Positions 9,430-18,515 of a DNA stretch of 40,288 nucleotides are shown here, in pieces. The translations under genes were made by a program, and so were the position numbers. Position 1 is the stretch's first letter. Every line of letters begins with the position of its first letter. The notes under the pieces are model-generated. The model made no database searches and was not told the DNA's origin. It saw only the letters and a list, made by a program, of their open reading frames with translations. Origin of the DNA: Methylococcaceae bacterium. Lineage in GTDB: Bacteria > Pseudomonadota > Gammaproteobacteria > Methylococcales > Methylococcaceae. Where the stretch lies: NCBI GenBank assembly GCA_902810705.1, contig CADDYU010000020.1:1-40288 (forward strand), written 5' to 3'.

Positions 9430-11535
9430 ATGACTATCGGAGCCATCAGCTATTTCTCGGGATTTGCTGCCTATCTGGTGCTGACCGTTCTGCTGTTTGC
9501 CAGCCGACCAGAGAATGTCCGCGGGCGTTGGCTCATTTTCGCATCGGTTGTTACGATGCTCTGGTGCGTGCTGCTCGGGCTGCAGGAGAATTACCGAGGT
9601 CTCCCGGCCGGTTTAACCTGGACCGCTGAAGTGGCCCGCTTTTATGTCTGGCTGGCCTTCCTTCTAAAATTGCTCGAGCCAAGACAAAACGGCGCGCGCC
9701 GTGCCGGTTTTGGCAACCCTGCCTTCATCAGCCGCGGGCTTCACGGCGTGATCGGCATTCAGCTGCTCTACTTGGCTGGGGCGCCGTCGCTGGAAACCCG
9801 CTATCCGGAGATTTTCCGGCCCACTTATCCCTTGCTCGGCTTCATCGGCTTGGCCCTGAGCGGTCTGATGCTGGTCGAACAGTATTTTCGTAATGCCCGA
9901 ACCGATCTCCGTTGGCGTATTAAATTCCTATGTTTCGCGCTAGGCGCCATGTTCGCCTACGACTTTTATCTCTACTCCGATGCCTTGCTGCTTCGCCGCA
10001 TCGACCACAATCTGTGGGCGGCGCGGGGCGCGGTTTCGGCGTTATTGGTTCCGTTGTTGGCCGTATCGGCGGCTCGCAATCCGGATTGGACTTTGGATAT
10101 CTTCGTATCGAGGCACGTCGTTTTTCATTCGGTAAGCTTGTTCGGCGCCGCGGTCTATCTCTTGCTGATGGCGACCGCCGGCTATTACATCCGGATATAC
10201 GGCGGCGAATGGGGCGTCGTGGCTCAAACCGTATTCCTCATGGGCGCTTTCTTGCTGCTGGCGCTCTTGCTTTTTTCGGGACAGATGCAGGCGCGGATGC
10301 GGGTTTTCCTGAGTAAAAACTTTTTCAACTACGCCTACGACTACCGGCGGGAATGGCTGCGTATCATTAATACCTTGTCCGATACAGGCTCGGAGCTTCC
10401 GCTGGAACAGCGCATCATCATGGCTTTGGGACAAGCCGTGGAGAGCCCGAGCGGCATGCTCTGGGTGCGCGAAGCCAACGGCCGGTTCATCGGGCGGGCA
10501 AAGTTTGGCGACTGCAATACGGCCATTCCGTATTTGGACGGGAACGATCAGGTGATTCGTTACATGGAAGCAAGGGAGTGGGTCGTCAATTTGCAAGAAA
10601 TGGTCACCATGCCGGAAGCTTATGCGGGTCTCGTCCGGCCGACGTGGCTGGACGCTTGCGCCAACGCGTGGCTGCTGGTACCCCTTTCCCGCGAGGAACA
10701 AAAGTTGTACGGCGTGGTACTGCTGACCCAACCGCGCACTTCCATTCACTGGAACTGGGAGGTCATCGACCTTATCAAGACCTCGAGCCGCTTGGCGGCC
10801 AGTTATCTGGCGCTGGAAGATGCCGGCCGCGCCTTGGCCGAGGCCCGGCAGTTCGAAGGATTCAATCGACTTTCGGCGTTCGTGATCCACGATTTGAAAA
10901 ACCTAATTGCGCAGTTGAGCTTGGTGGTGCGCAATGCCGAGCGCCACAAGCACAATCCGGAGTTCATGAGCGATGCGATCCGGACTGTGGATCATGCGGT
11001 GGGCAAAATGAGCCGCCTCATGTCCCAGCTTAAGAACTTCGACTCGGCAGAATCCACGGTCGAAATCGAACTCGGGCCTTTGCTAAGGGAGATCGTGGCA
11101 GCCCGAACCAGCCAAGCCCCTCCGCCCCACCTGGAACGCGTTGACTCCAAGATTCTGGTCAGGGCGAACCAGGACCGCCTGGCCTCCTCGATCGAGCACA
11201 TCATCCAGAATGCCCAGGATGCGGCCGGCAAGCATGGCCGGGTCAACGTCCGGCTGTGGGCGGCGAACGACGGCCATGCCGTCATCGACGTTGAAGATAA
11301 CGGGCACGGTATGGAGGATGAGTTTATTCGCGCGCGTCTCTTTAAGCCGTTCGAGACGACCAAAGGCCTCACCGGCATGGGCATAGGCGCTTACGAGAGC
11401 CGCGAGTACATCCGGTCATTGGGAGGCGAACTTCTGGTGAAAAGCCAGCCTGGCCGGGGCACGCTGTTCAGTTTCCTCATTCCCGCTGTTACTGTCTCGG
11501 CAGAGCTTTCCGAACACGAGGTTGAATCCGCTTGA
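9430..11535 (+). CDS. prsK: PEP-CTERM system histidine kinase PrsK
   Basis: 701 residues. Roughly eight membrane helices fill the first ~285 residues, followed by a GAF-like sensor region (about 310-470) and a histidine kinase core. The phosphoacceptor motif VIHDLKNLIAQLS has its His near residue 487. The ATPase part shows VEDNGHGM, LFKPFETTK and GMGIGAYESREYIRSLGGEL. This layout matches PrsK, the kinase paired with PrsR in bacteria that use exosortase/PEP-CTERM sorting with exopolysaccharide. Its stop overlaps the TTG start of the regulator gene, so the two are translated together. The signal sensed is unknown. The ribosome site before 9430 is weak. Confidence 0.93.
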   Translation: MTIGAISYFSGFAAYLVLTVLLFASRPENVRGRWLIFASVVTMLWCVLLGLQENYRGLPAGLTWTAEVARFYVWLAFLLKLLEPRQNGARRAGFGNPAFISRGLHGVIGIQLLYLAGAPSLETRYPEIFRPTYPLLGFIGLALSGLMLVEQYFRNARTDLRWRIKFLCFALGAMFAYDFYLYSDALLLRRIDHNLWAARGAVSALLVPLLAVSAARNPDWTLDIFVSRHVVFHSVSLFGAAVYLLLMATAGYYIRIYGGEWGVVAQTVFLMGAFLLLALLLFSGQMQARMRVFLSKNFFNYAYDYRREWLRIINTLSDTGSELPLEQRIIMALGQAVESPSGMLWVREANGRFIGRAKFGDCNTAIPYLDGNDQVIRYMEAREWVVNLQEMVTMPEAYAGLVRPTWLDACANAWLLVPLSREEQKLYGVVLLTQPRTSIHWNWEVIDLIKTSSRLAASYLALEDAGRALAEARQFEGFNRLSAFVIHDLKNLIAQLSLVVRNAERHKHNPEFMSDAIRTVDHAVGKMSRLMSQLKNFDSAESTVEIELGPLLREIVAARTSQAPPPHLERVDSKILVRANQDRLASSIEHIIQNAQDAAGKHGRVNVRLWAANDGHAVIDVEDNGHGMEDEFIRARLFKPFETTKGLTGMGIGAYESREYIRSLGGELLVKSQPGRGTLFSFLIPAVTVSAELSEHEVESA

Positions 11536-12884
11536 GCGACCAAACGTTATTGATCGTCGAGGACGATCCCGGTCTACAAAGCCAGCTACGCTGGAGTTTC
11601 GACCAATACAAGGTCCTGGTGGCTGACGACCGGGAGTCGGCCGTGGCTGCGGTTAAGCGTCACCAGCCCTCCGTGGTGACCCTCGATCTGGGTTTGCCGC
11701 CCGACCCCGGGGGCATTAGCCAGGGGGTCGCCACGCTCGGCGAAATTTTGTCCGTCGCCCCTCAGACCAAGGTCGTCGTGATCACCGGCAATGGCGATCA
11801 GCTCAATGCCGTCAAATGCATCGGGCTCGGCGCTTACGATTTTTATCAAAAGCCGATCGATCCGGCGATTCTTTCCTTCGTCATCAGCCGGGCCTTCCGG
11901 CTCTGCGAGCTGGAGGAGGAAAATCGGCGATTGCAGCGCGTGCATATCACCAATCCCTTGGAAGGGATCGTGGCCGCTAGCGCGGAAATGCACGAGGTTT
12001 GCCGAATGGTGGAGCGCCTGGCCCCCACCGATATCACGGTGCTGTTGCTAGGCGAGAGCGGAACCGGCAAGGAAGTTCTGGCGCGGGCGCTGCACGCCTT
12101 GAGCCCAAGGGCGAGAAAGCCGTTTATCGCGGTCAATGCCGCGGCGATTCCGGAAAACCTGTTGGAGAGCGAGCTGTTCGGCTACGAAAAAGGCGCCTAC
12201 ACGGGCGCGACCCAGCAAACCAAGGGCAAGTTCGAGTTGGCTGGAGGCGGCACCTTTTTCTTGGATGAAATCGGCGATATTCCCCTCTCCTTGCAGCCCA
12301 AACTGCTTCGGGTGCTGCAAGAGCGCGCCATTGAGCGGGTAGGGGGAAGGCAATCGATCAAGGTCGATGTCCGCGTCATCTGCGCGACCCATCAAAACCT
12401 CACCAAGCTCATCGCCGAAGGCCGGTTCAGGGAGGATTTATATTTCCGAATCAACGAGATAACGCTTCAGATTCCGCCCCTGCGGGAGAGAATCGGCGAC
12501 ATACCGGTATTGGCGCGGTCGTTTCTGGATAAGTTCGTCAAACAGATGCGGCGCCCTCAGCTGTTGGGATTTACGGGCGAGGCCCTGGCCGCCATGGAGG
12601 CTTACCATTGGCCCGGTAATGTCCGCGAGCTTGAGCATAAGGTCAAGCGAGCGGTAGTCTTAGCGGCGGGCCCCTTGATCGAGGCCAAGGATCTGGAATT
12701 AACCCCGCGAGAGGCTCCGAGGCGCCTGTTGACTCTCCGGGAAGCCCGCGAAATGGCCGAGCGCCAAGCCATCAGCCTGGCGCTCAGCGAAGCCGGGGAA
12801 AACGTCACCCGGGCGGCCGAGATACTCGAGGTCGCCCGTCCTACGCTTTATGCACTCTTGACAAAATTCAACTTAAAAGTTTAG
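11532..12884 (+). CDS. prsR: PEP-CTERM system sigma-54-dependent response regulator PrsR
   Basis: 450 residues from a TTG at 11532 that overlaps the prsK stop codon. The receiver domain begins LLIVEDDPGLQ, with the phosphorylatable Asp in VVTLDLGLPP (about residue 52). The AAA+ domain carries [16 protein letters not shown], the sigma-54 contact loop GAYTGA (a Tyr variant of GAFTGA, which is common), and FFLDEIGDI. A Fis-type helix-turn-helix ends the protein (VTRAAEILEVARPTLYALL). In other PEP-CTERM bacteria PrsK/PrsR with RpoN control exosortase-related and floc or biofilm genes; that role here is by family. I found no consensus -24/-12 site in the intergenic regions beside it. Confidence 0.94.
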   Translation: MSDQTLLIVEDDPGLQSQLRWSFDQYKVLVADDRESAVAAVKRHQPSVVTLDLGLPPDPGGISQGVATLGEILSVAPQTKVVVITGNGDQLNAVKCIGLGAYDFYQKPIDPAILSFVISRAFRLCELEEENRRLQRVHITNPLEGIVAASAEMHEVCRMVERLAPTDITVLLLGESGTGKEVLARALHALSPRARKPFIAVNAAAIPENLLESELFGYEKGAYTGATQQTKGKFELAGGGTFFLDEIGDIPLSLQPKLLRVLQERAIERVGGRQSIKVDVRVICATHQNLTKLIAEGRFREDLYFRINEITLQIPPLRERIGDIPVLARSFLDKFVKQMRRPQLLGFTGEALAAMEAYHWPGNVRELEHKVKRAVVLAAGPLIEAKDLELTPREAPRRLLTLREAREMAERQAISLALSEAGENVTRAAEILEVARPTLYALLTKFNLKV

Positions 12885-12978
12885 CGGACGTCGGCTGGCA
12901 AGCTCTCCAGGCCGGGCTGCGAGGCTGAATGACCAGCGTGGAGAGATTCTCCGGCGACCGCACGGGACTGCCGTTTTC

Positions 12979-13662
12979 TTGAATAAATTCATGCTGATTC
13001 GAATTTTGTTCGCTGTCGTTCTAGGCTTTCCCCTGACCCTGCCGGCGGCGGCCGAAAGGGGCTACATCACCGATAAGCTGGAGATCCCGCTGCGCTCCGG
13101 CCCCGGCCTTCGCTATAAGAGCATCAAGCTGTTGGCGCCGGGTACGCCGTTGACCATTCGGAATCGGAATCCGAGAGCTGACTATTCGCGGATCAAGCTG
13201 GAGAATGGCGAGGAAGGCTGGGTATTGACACGCTACCTGTCGACCGAGCCGCCGGTAGCGCGGCAATGGTCCGACGAGAGCCGCCCCCAGTTAGCGCAGG
13301 TTCTGGAGGAGAACCAAAAGCTTAAGGAGGAACTCGCCGGCCTGAGATCTGGCCAGAAAGGCGAGGGTGCGGGTTCGGGGCCACAGACCGAGCTCGAGCG
13401 GTTGAAGACCGAGCTGATCGCCATCCGCCAGGCGTCCGCCAATGCCATGCAGATTCAGGCGGAACGAGATCGGCTTCAGGAAAGAGTCATTGCTCTGGAG
13501 CGGGAATTGGAGACCACCCGCCGAGAAAAAAGCGCCCTGACTGGCGATTACCGCCAGAACTGGTTTCTTATTGGCGCCGGCGTCCTGTTCGGCGGGATTT
13601 TGCTCGGAGTCTTCCTGCCGAAGCTTGATTGGCGCAAGAGGAGCTATTGGGATTCTTTTTAG
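12979..13662 (+). CDS. SH3-domain, coiled-coil, C-terminally anchored protein (YgiM/TIGR04211-like)
   Basis: 227 residues from a TTG; an in-frame ATG at 12991 is an equally possible start, and neither has a good ribosome site. A signal peptide (FMLIRILFAVVLGFPLTLPAAA) leads into a bacterial SH3 domain (about residues 27-80: YITDKLEIPLRSGPG, LENGEEGWVLTRYL). A long Glu/Arg-rich coiled coil (about 105-190) follows, then a C-terminal membrane helix (WFLIGAGVLFGGILLGVFL) and a basic tail. The architecture matches the YgiM/TIGR04211 family of Proteobacteria, whose function is not settled. The SH3 domain and coiled coil would be periplasmic. The gene stands 94 bases after prsR and may be transcribed with it; a link to polysaccharide is not shown. 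Confidence 0.85.
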   Translation: MNKFMLIRILFAVVLGFPLTLPAAAERGYITDKLEIPLRSGPGLRYKSIKLLAPGTPLTIRNRNPRADYSRIKLENGEEGWVLTRYLSTEPPVARQWSDESRPQLAQVLEENQKLKEELAGLRSGQKGEGAGSGPQTELERLKTELIAIRQASANAMQIQAERDRLQERVIALERELETTRREKSALTGDYRQNWFLIGAGVLFGGILLGVFLPKLDWRKRSYWDSF

Positions 13663-13732
13663 TTGGCCTTTTGGCGTCCATTGCCGCTATCATCCGTAGT
13701 TTTCCCGCCTTAATTTTCGGAGATTGCTAGTA

Positions 13733-15436
13733 ATGAGTGATATCGATAAAGACCACAGGTCTTTCTCGTCCCAGGTCGTCGACGGCATGGAGCGGGCGCC
13801 AAGCCGCGCCATGTTGCGGGCCGTGGGCTTCGCCGACGACGATTTCGGGAAGCCCCAGATTGGCATTGCCTCCACCTGGAGCATGGTGACACCCTGCAAC
13901 ATGCACATCAACCGGCTGGCGGACGATGCCGCCCGCGGGGTGGACGGGAACGGCGGCAAGGCGGTGGTCTTCAACACCATCACCATTTCCGACGGCATAT
14001 CCATGGGCACCGAAGGGATGAAATATTCGCTGGTGTCCCGCGAGGTGATCGCCGATTCCATCGAAACCGTGGTCGGCTGCCAGGGCTTCGATGGGCTGGT
14101 CGCCATCGGCGGCTGCGACAAGAACATGCCGGGCTGCCTGATCGGCGTGGCCCGGCTCAACCGGCCGGCGATCTTCGTCTACGGCGGGACCATCCTGCCG
14201 GGCTGTCACGGCGAGAAGAAGCTCGACATCGTCTCCGTGTTCGAGGCGGTCGGCGCCCGCGCCAACGACCGGATCGACGACGCCGAACTGAGGCGGATCG
14301 AGGCCCAGGCGATTCCCGGCCCCGGTTCCTGCGGCGGCATGTACACCGCCAACACCATGGCCTCGGCCATCGAGGCATTAGGCATGAGCCTGCCGGGCAG
14401 CTCCGCCCAAGCGGCCATTTCCAGGGACAAGCAACTGGATTCAGAGCGGGCCGGCGCGCAGGTGCTGAAACTGCTGGAACGCGGCATCCGGCCGCTGGAC
14501 ATCATGACCCAGGAGGCGTTCGAAAACGCCATCACCGTGGTCATCGCGCTGGGCGGCTCGACCAATGCGGTGCTGCATCTTCTCGCCATGGCCGACGCTT
14601 CTGGCGTCGATCTGACCCTGGACGACTTCACCCGGATCGGCAAGCGCGTGCCGCTCTTGGCCGATCTCAAGCCCAGCGGTCGCTACGCCATGGCGGAACT
14701 GGTCGAGATCGGCGGCATCCAACCTCTCATGAAAACTCTGCTCGATGCCGGGCTTCTGCACGGCGATTGCCTCACCGTCACAGGCAAGAGCCTGGCCGAA
14801 AATCTGGCCGACGTGGCGCCTTATCCCCAAGGGCAGGACATGATTCGCTCGCTGGATCACCCCATCAAGAAGGACAGCCATCTGGTCATCCTCAGGGGCA
14901 ACCTCGCGCCGGAGGGCGCGGTTGCCAAGATCACCGGCAAGGAAGGCCTTCGCTTCACCGGCAAGGCGCGGGTGTTCGACTGCGAGGAACTGGCGCTCAA
15001 GGCCATTCTCGACGGCACGGTGCAAAAGGGCGAGGTGATCGTCATCCGCTACGAAGGCCCCAAAGGCGGCCCCGGCATGCGCGAGATGCTGTCCCCGACC
15101 TCGGCGGTCATGGGCAAGGGCTTGGCCAAGGACGTGGCCCTCATCACCGACGGGCGATTTTCCGGCGGCACCCACGGTTTCGTGGTCGGCCACATCACGC
15201 CGGAAGCCTATACGGGCGGCACTCTCGCCATTGTCGAAGCCGGCGATAGCATCACGATCGATGCGGAAAGCGCGGAAATCATCCTGCATGTCCCCCATGA
15301 CGAGATCCGGGACCGCCTGGCCCGTTGGCGGCGTCCGGCGCCGCGGTATACGAAGGGCGTGTTGGCGAAGTATGCGAAGCTAGTCTCCTCGGCTTCGGAA
15401 GGAGCCGTGACGGACAGGAATCTGGACAACTTGTGA
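13733..15436 (+). CDS. ilvD: Dihydroxy-acid dehydratase
   Basis: 567 residues from the ATG at 13733, preceded by CGGAGA about 10 bases upstream; a TTG nine bases earlier is less likely. IlvD dehydrates 2,3-dihydroxy-3-methylbutanoate or -pentanoate to the 2-oxo acids in valine, leucine and isoleucine synthesis, using an Fe-S cluster. Cluster and active-site motifs are visible: [22 protein letters not shown] and [31 protein letters not shown] and PEA lie near the C-terminus. The length and motifs fit the IlvD form near 560-570 residues. argE begins on the very next base, so the two are probably one transcript, although they serve different pathways. Confidence 0.97.
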   Translation: MSDIDKDHRSFSSQVVDGMERAPSRAMLRAVGFADDDFGKPQIGIASTWSMVTPCNMHINRLADDAARGVDGNGGKAVVFNTITISDGISMGTEGMKYSLVSREVIADSIETVVGCQGFDGLVAIGGCDKNMPGCLIGVARLNRPAIFVYGGTILPGCHGEKKLDIVSVFEAVGARANDRIDDAELRRIEAQAIPGPGSCGGMYTANTMASAIEALGMSLPGSSAQAAISRDKQLDSERAGAQVLKLLERGIRPLDIMTQEAFENAITVVIALGGSTNAVLHLLAMADASGVDLTLDDFTRIGKRVPLLADLKPSGRYAMAELVEIGGIQPLMKTLLDAGLLHGDCLTVTGKSLAENLADVAPYPQGQDMIRSLDHPIKKDSHLVILRGNLAPEGAVAKITGKEGLRFTGKARVFDCEELALKAILDGTVQKGEVIVIRYEGPKGGPGMREMLSPTSAVMGKGLAKDVALITDGRFSGGTHGFVVGHITPEAYTGGTLAIVEAGDSITIDAESAEIILHVPHDEIRDRLARWRRPAPRYTKGVLAKYAKLVSSASEGAVTDRNLDNL

Positions 15437-16609
15437 ATGCCTAGCCGGTCCATCCCCGACACTCTCGCCATGATCGGCGCGCTGATCGAGCGCCCCACGA
15501 TCAGTTGCACCGATCCGCGCTACGATCAGAGCAATCTGCCGGTCATCCAGCTTCTGGCGGAATGGGCGGAGGGTTTGGGATTCCGGGCGGACATCAGTCC
15601 GATTGGCGCCAGCAAGGCCAATTTGATCGCGACGCTGGGCGGCGGAGCCGACCAAAAGGGCGGCCTGGTGCTCTCGGGCCATACCGATACGGTACCCTGC
15701 AATCCCGAATTGTGGTCCAGCGATCCCTTCAGGGCCACTAAGCGGGATGGGCGGATTTATGGCCTCGGCAGCGCCGACATGAAATCCTTCTTCGCTCTGG
15801 CTCTGCAAGCCGCGGCCCGGTTCAGGCCCGAAGACTTCCGCCGCCCGCTGGTGGTGCTGGGGACCGCCGACGAGGAAAGCTCCATGTCCGGCGCCCGCGC
15901 GCTCCTCTCCGAGAACCGCCGGCTCGGCCGTTACGCCGTGATCGGCGAGCCTACCGGCTTCACCCCGATCCGCATGCACAAAGGGGTGATGATGGAAGGC
16001 ATCACTGTTCACGGGCGGGCCGGACATTCCAGCGATCCGGCCCTGGGCGCCAATGCCATCGAAGGCATGCATGCGGTGCTGGGCGAGCTCCTCGCGTTCC
16101 GCGCCGAACTGAGGGCACGCTACCGAAATCCGGCGTTCAAGGTGGATTATCCGACCCTGAACTTCGGATCCATTCACGGCGGGGACAATCCCAATCGCAT
16201 CTGTGGCAGCTGTGAGATGCAGATCGACATCCGCCCCTTGCCGGGAATGGATTTAGACACCTTGCATCAAACGCTGGAGAATCGCTTGGCCCCGGTTCTG
16301 AGGGAATATCCGGGATTGTCCTTGGAACTCCGCCGGCTGTTCGACGGCCTGCCGCCCTTCGAAACCTCCGCCGACTCGGACATCGTGCGAGCCTCCGAAG
16401 ACCTTAGCGGCCAACCGGCCGGCGCGGTGGCGTTCGGCACCGAAGCGCCGTTCCTTAGCCAGCTCGGGATGCAAACGGTGGTGATGGGACCTGGCTACAT
16501 CGATCAGGCTCATCAGCCCGACGAGTATCTGCCGCTGGATCACATCCAGCCGGGCATCGATATTCTGAGCAAATTCATCGAGCGCTTCTGCATCCGTCCC
16601 GAGCGCTGA
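15437..16609 (+). CDS. argE: Acetylornithine deacetylase
   Basis: 390 residues, an M20 family metallohydrolase of typical ArgE length. It removes acetyl from N2-acetylornithine to give ornithine, step five of the linear arginine pathway. Metal ligands are visible in LVLSGHTDTVP (His, then Asp), GLGSADMKSF (Asp), GTADEESS (catalytic and ligand Glu) and IGEPTGF. A lid/dimerisation insert begins KGVMMEGITVHGRAGHSSDP. The start abuts the ilvD stop and the end lies 8 bases before argA, so ilvD-argE-argA read as one operon. Related M20 enzymes (DapE, ArgE/DapE family) are possible, but argA next door supports ArgE. Confidence 0.95.
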   Translation: MPSRSIPDTLAMIGALIERPTISCTDPRYDQSNLPVIQLLAEWAEGLGFRADISPIGASKANLIATLGGGADQKGGLVLSGHTDTVPCNPELWSSDPFRATKRDGRIYGLGSADMKSFFALALQAAARFRPEDFRRPLVVLGTADEESSMSGARALLSENRRLGRYAVIGEPTGFTPIRMHKGVMMEGITVHGRAGHSSDPALGANAIEGMHAVLGELLAFRAELRARYRNPAFKVDYPTLNFGSIHGGDNPNRICGSCEMQIDIRPLPGMDLDTLHQTLENRLAPVLREYPGLSLELRRLFDGLPPFETSADSDIVRASEDLSGQPAGAVAFGTEAPFLSQLGMQTVVMGPGYIDQAHQPDEYLPLDHIQPGIDILSKFIERFCIRPER

Positions 16610-16617
16610 TCCCAGTC

Positions 16618-17958
16618 ATGGCCCCAGGTGATTCCAACGCTGCCTTCGTCCAGTGGTTCCGCGGCTCGTCGCCCTACATTCACGCCCACCGGGGCAAGAC
16701 CTTTGTCGTGTACCTCGGCGGCGAGGCCGTGGCGGATCCGCTGTTCCCGAGCCTTCTCCATGATCTCGCCCTGCTCAACAGCCTAGGGATACGCCTGGTG
16801 CTGGTGCATGGTATTCGCCCTCAGATCGACCATCGGCTCGCGGCGCGGGGGTTCAATGCCCGCTACCACTTGGGGTTGCGGGTCACCGATCGGGAAGCGC
16901 TGGAATGCGTCAAGGAGGCGGCCGGGGTCGTCCGGGTGGAAATCGAAGCGCTCCTCTCCATGGGGCTCGCCAATTCGCCCATGGCGGGCGCTCGCATCCG
17001 GATAGCCTCGGGGAATTTCGTGATCGCCAAGCCGGTGGGTGTCCGGGACGGCGTGGACTTTCAGCATACCGGCGATGTGCGTCGCATCGACACGGAAGGC
17101 ATTCGCGCCGGGTTGGATCGGGGCGATGTGATATTGTTGTCCGCGGTCGGGTATTCGCCCACCGGCGAAATCTTCAATCTCCGCTCCGAGGAGGTCGCCA
17201 CCGCCGCCGCCGTCGCCCTGAAGGCCGACAAGCTGCTGCTCCTGACGGAGCAGGACTGCGTTTCCCGAGGGAATGGCCAGCTGTTTCGGCAACTTACGAC
17301 CGTCGAAGCTCAGGCCCTGCTGCGCGACGAGACCGCCCTGGCCGCCGATGTGGCGCTCCATCTCAAGGCGGCCGTAGAGGCCTGCGAAGCGGGCGTGGTA
17401 CGGGCGCATCTTTTGAACCGCCACGTCAAGGGAGCCATATTGCTGGAACTCTTCACTCGTGACGGTATCGGCACCCTAATCAGCCGGACGCCTTTCGAAG
17501 CCCTGCGCCTGGCCGAGGTTCAGGACGTGCCCGGCATCCTCGATCTGATCGTGCCCTTGGAACAGCGCGGGGTTCTGGTGCCGCGCACGCGGGAACGGCT
17601 GGAGATGGACATCGACGATTACCTTATCATCGAGCGGGATGGCACCATCATCGGCTGCGCCGCGCTGCATCCTTTTCCCGAAGGCATGGGTGAACTGGCC
17701 TGCCTTGCGGTGCACACGGACTACCGCGGCGATGGGCGGGGGGAGAGGCTGTTGCGCAGCGTCGAAGACAGGGCCTCGGCCCAAGGCATTCATCGTCTCT
17801 TCGTGCTCACGACTCAGACCGCTCATTGGTTCCGGGAGCGCGGCTTCGAGCCCGCCACCGTGGCCGACCTGCCTACGGCCCGCCGAGCTTCCTACAATTC
17901 ACGACGAAATTCCAAGATCTTGATCAAGGCTTTGAACGGCGGCAAGGCTACGCCATGA
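16618..17958 (+). CDS. argA: Amino-acid N-acetyltransferase (N-acetylglutamate synthase)
   Basis: 446 residues, the standard ArgA architecture. An amino-acid-kinase-like domain (about residues 15-275: TFVVYLGGEAVADPLF, LVLVHGIRPQID, LLSAVGYSPTGEIFNL) is joined to a C-terminal GNAT acetyltransferase domain (about 295-440: LACLAVHTDYRGDGRGERLL). The enzyme makes N-acetylglutamate from glutamate and acetyl-CoA, the first arginine step. The kinase-like domain normally binds arginine for feedback inhibition. Having both ArgA and ArgE fits the linear rather than cyclic ornithine pathway. It is last in the ilvD-argE-argA set and converges on trmL. Confidence 0.96.
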   Translation: MAPGDSNAAFVQWFRGSSPYIHAHRGKTFVVYLGGEAVADPLFPSLLHDLALLNSLGIRLVLVHGIRPQIDHRLAARGFNARYHLGLRVTDREALECVKEAAGVVRVEIEALLSMGLANSPMAGARIRIASGNFVIAKPVGVRDGVDFQHTGDVRRIDTEGIRAGLDRGDVILLSAVGYSPTGEIFNLRSEEVATAAAVALKADKLLLLTEQDCVSRGNGQLFRQLTTVEAQALLRDETALAADVALHLKAAVEACEAGVVRAHLLNRHVKGAILLELFTRDGIGTLISRTPFEALRLAEVQDVPGILDLIVPLEQRGVLVPRTRERLEMDIDDYLIIERDGTIIGCAALHPFPEGMGELACLAVHTDYRGDGRGERLLRSVEDRASAQGIHRLFVLTTQTAHWFRERGFEPATVADLPTARRASYNSRRNSKILIKALNGGKATP

Positions 17959-17994
17959 GCTTGAGCGCCGTCAGCGGGCGGGCGCGTTTCCTAT

Positions 17995-18022
17995 TTTGTA
18001 CTCTGATTTTTGTACTCTGATT
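17995..18022. repeat. Perfect tandem duplication of 14 bases between argA and trmL
   Basis: TTTGTACTCTGATT occurs twice in direct succession in the 79-base gap between the convergent argA and trmL genes. No further copies are seen. It is probably a simple slippage duplication; a role is not evident. Confidence 0.9.
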
Positions 18023-18037
18023 TCGCCAAGGCTCTGT

Positions 18038-18508
18038 TTAAGGTTTCCTAGCCCCGGCGAACCCGCTTTGCCGCCACGCTTCGTACAACACCAGCGCCAC
18101 GGCGTTGGAGAGATTGAGGCTTCGGCTGCCGGGTTGCATGGGAATATAGAGCCGCTGCGATTCCGGCAAGGCGTTCAGCAAGTCTTCTGGAAGGCCCCGC
18201 GTTTCGGGGCCGAACAGCAAGGCGTCGCCCGGCGCGAAGTCGGCTTGCGCATAACAGCGCCGCCCTCGGGTGGTCAGCGCGAATACGCGCGAAGGCCCCA
18301 CCGACTCTAAAAATTCCTCGAAGCTCCCGTGTTCCCGTACCTCCGCCCATTCCCGGTAATCCAATCCCGCTCGGCGCAGCCGCCTGTCGTCCAGAATGAA
18401 GCCGAGCGGATGGATAAGATGCAGGCGTGCGCCGGTATTGGCGCAGAGCCGGATGATATTGCCCGTGTTCGGAGGAATTTCCGGCTCGTGAAGAATGACG
18501 TGAAACAA
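18038..18508 (-). CDS. trmL: tRNA (cytidine/uridine-34 2'-O)-methyltransferase
   Basis: 156 residues, a minimal SPOUT methyltransferase of TrmL length. TrmL methylates the ribose of the wobble nucleotide in tRNA-Leu isoacceptors, using S-adenosylmethionine. The fold markers are [19 protein letters not shown] at the start, the knot region FGPETRGLP (about residues 100-108), and [17 protein letters not shown] at the end. It lies 7 bases after glgP on the same strand, so it is probably translated from the same message. No terminator is evident after it. Confidence 0.95.
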   Translation of the reverse strand: MFHVILHEPEIPPNTGNIIRLCANTGARLHLIHPLGFILDDRRLRRAGLDYREWAEVREHGSFEEFLESVGPSRVFALTTRGRRCYAQADFAPGDALLFGPETRGLPEDLLNALPESQRLYIPMQPGSRSLNLSNAVALVLYEAWRQSGFAGARKP

Positions 18509-18515
18509 TTGGAAC

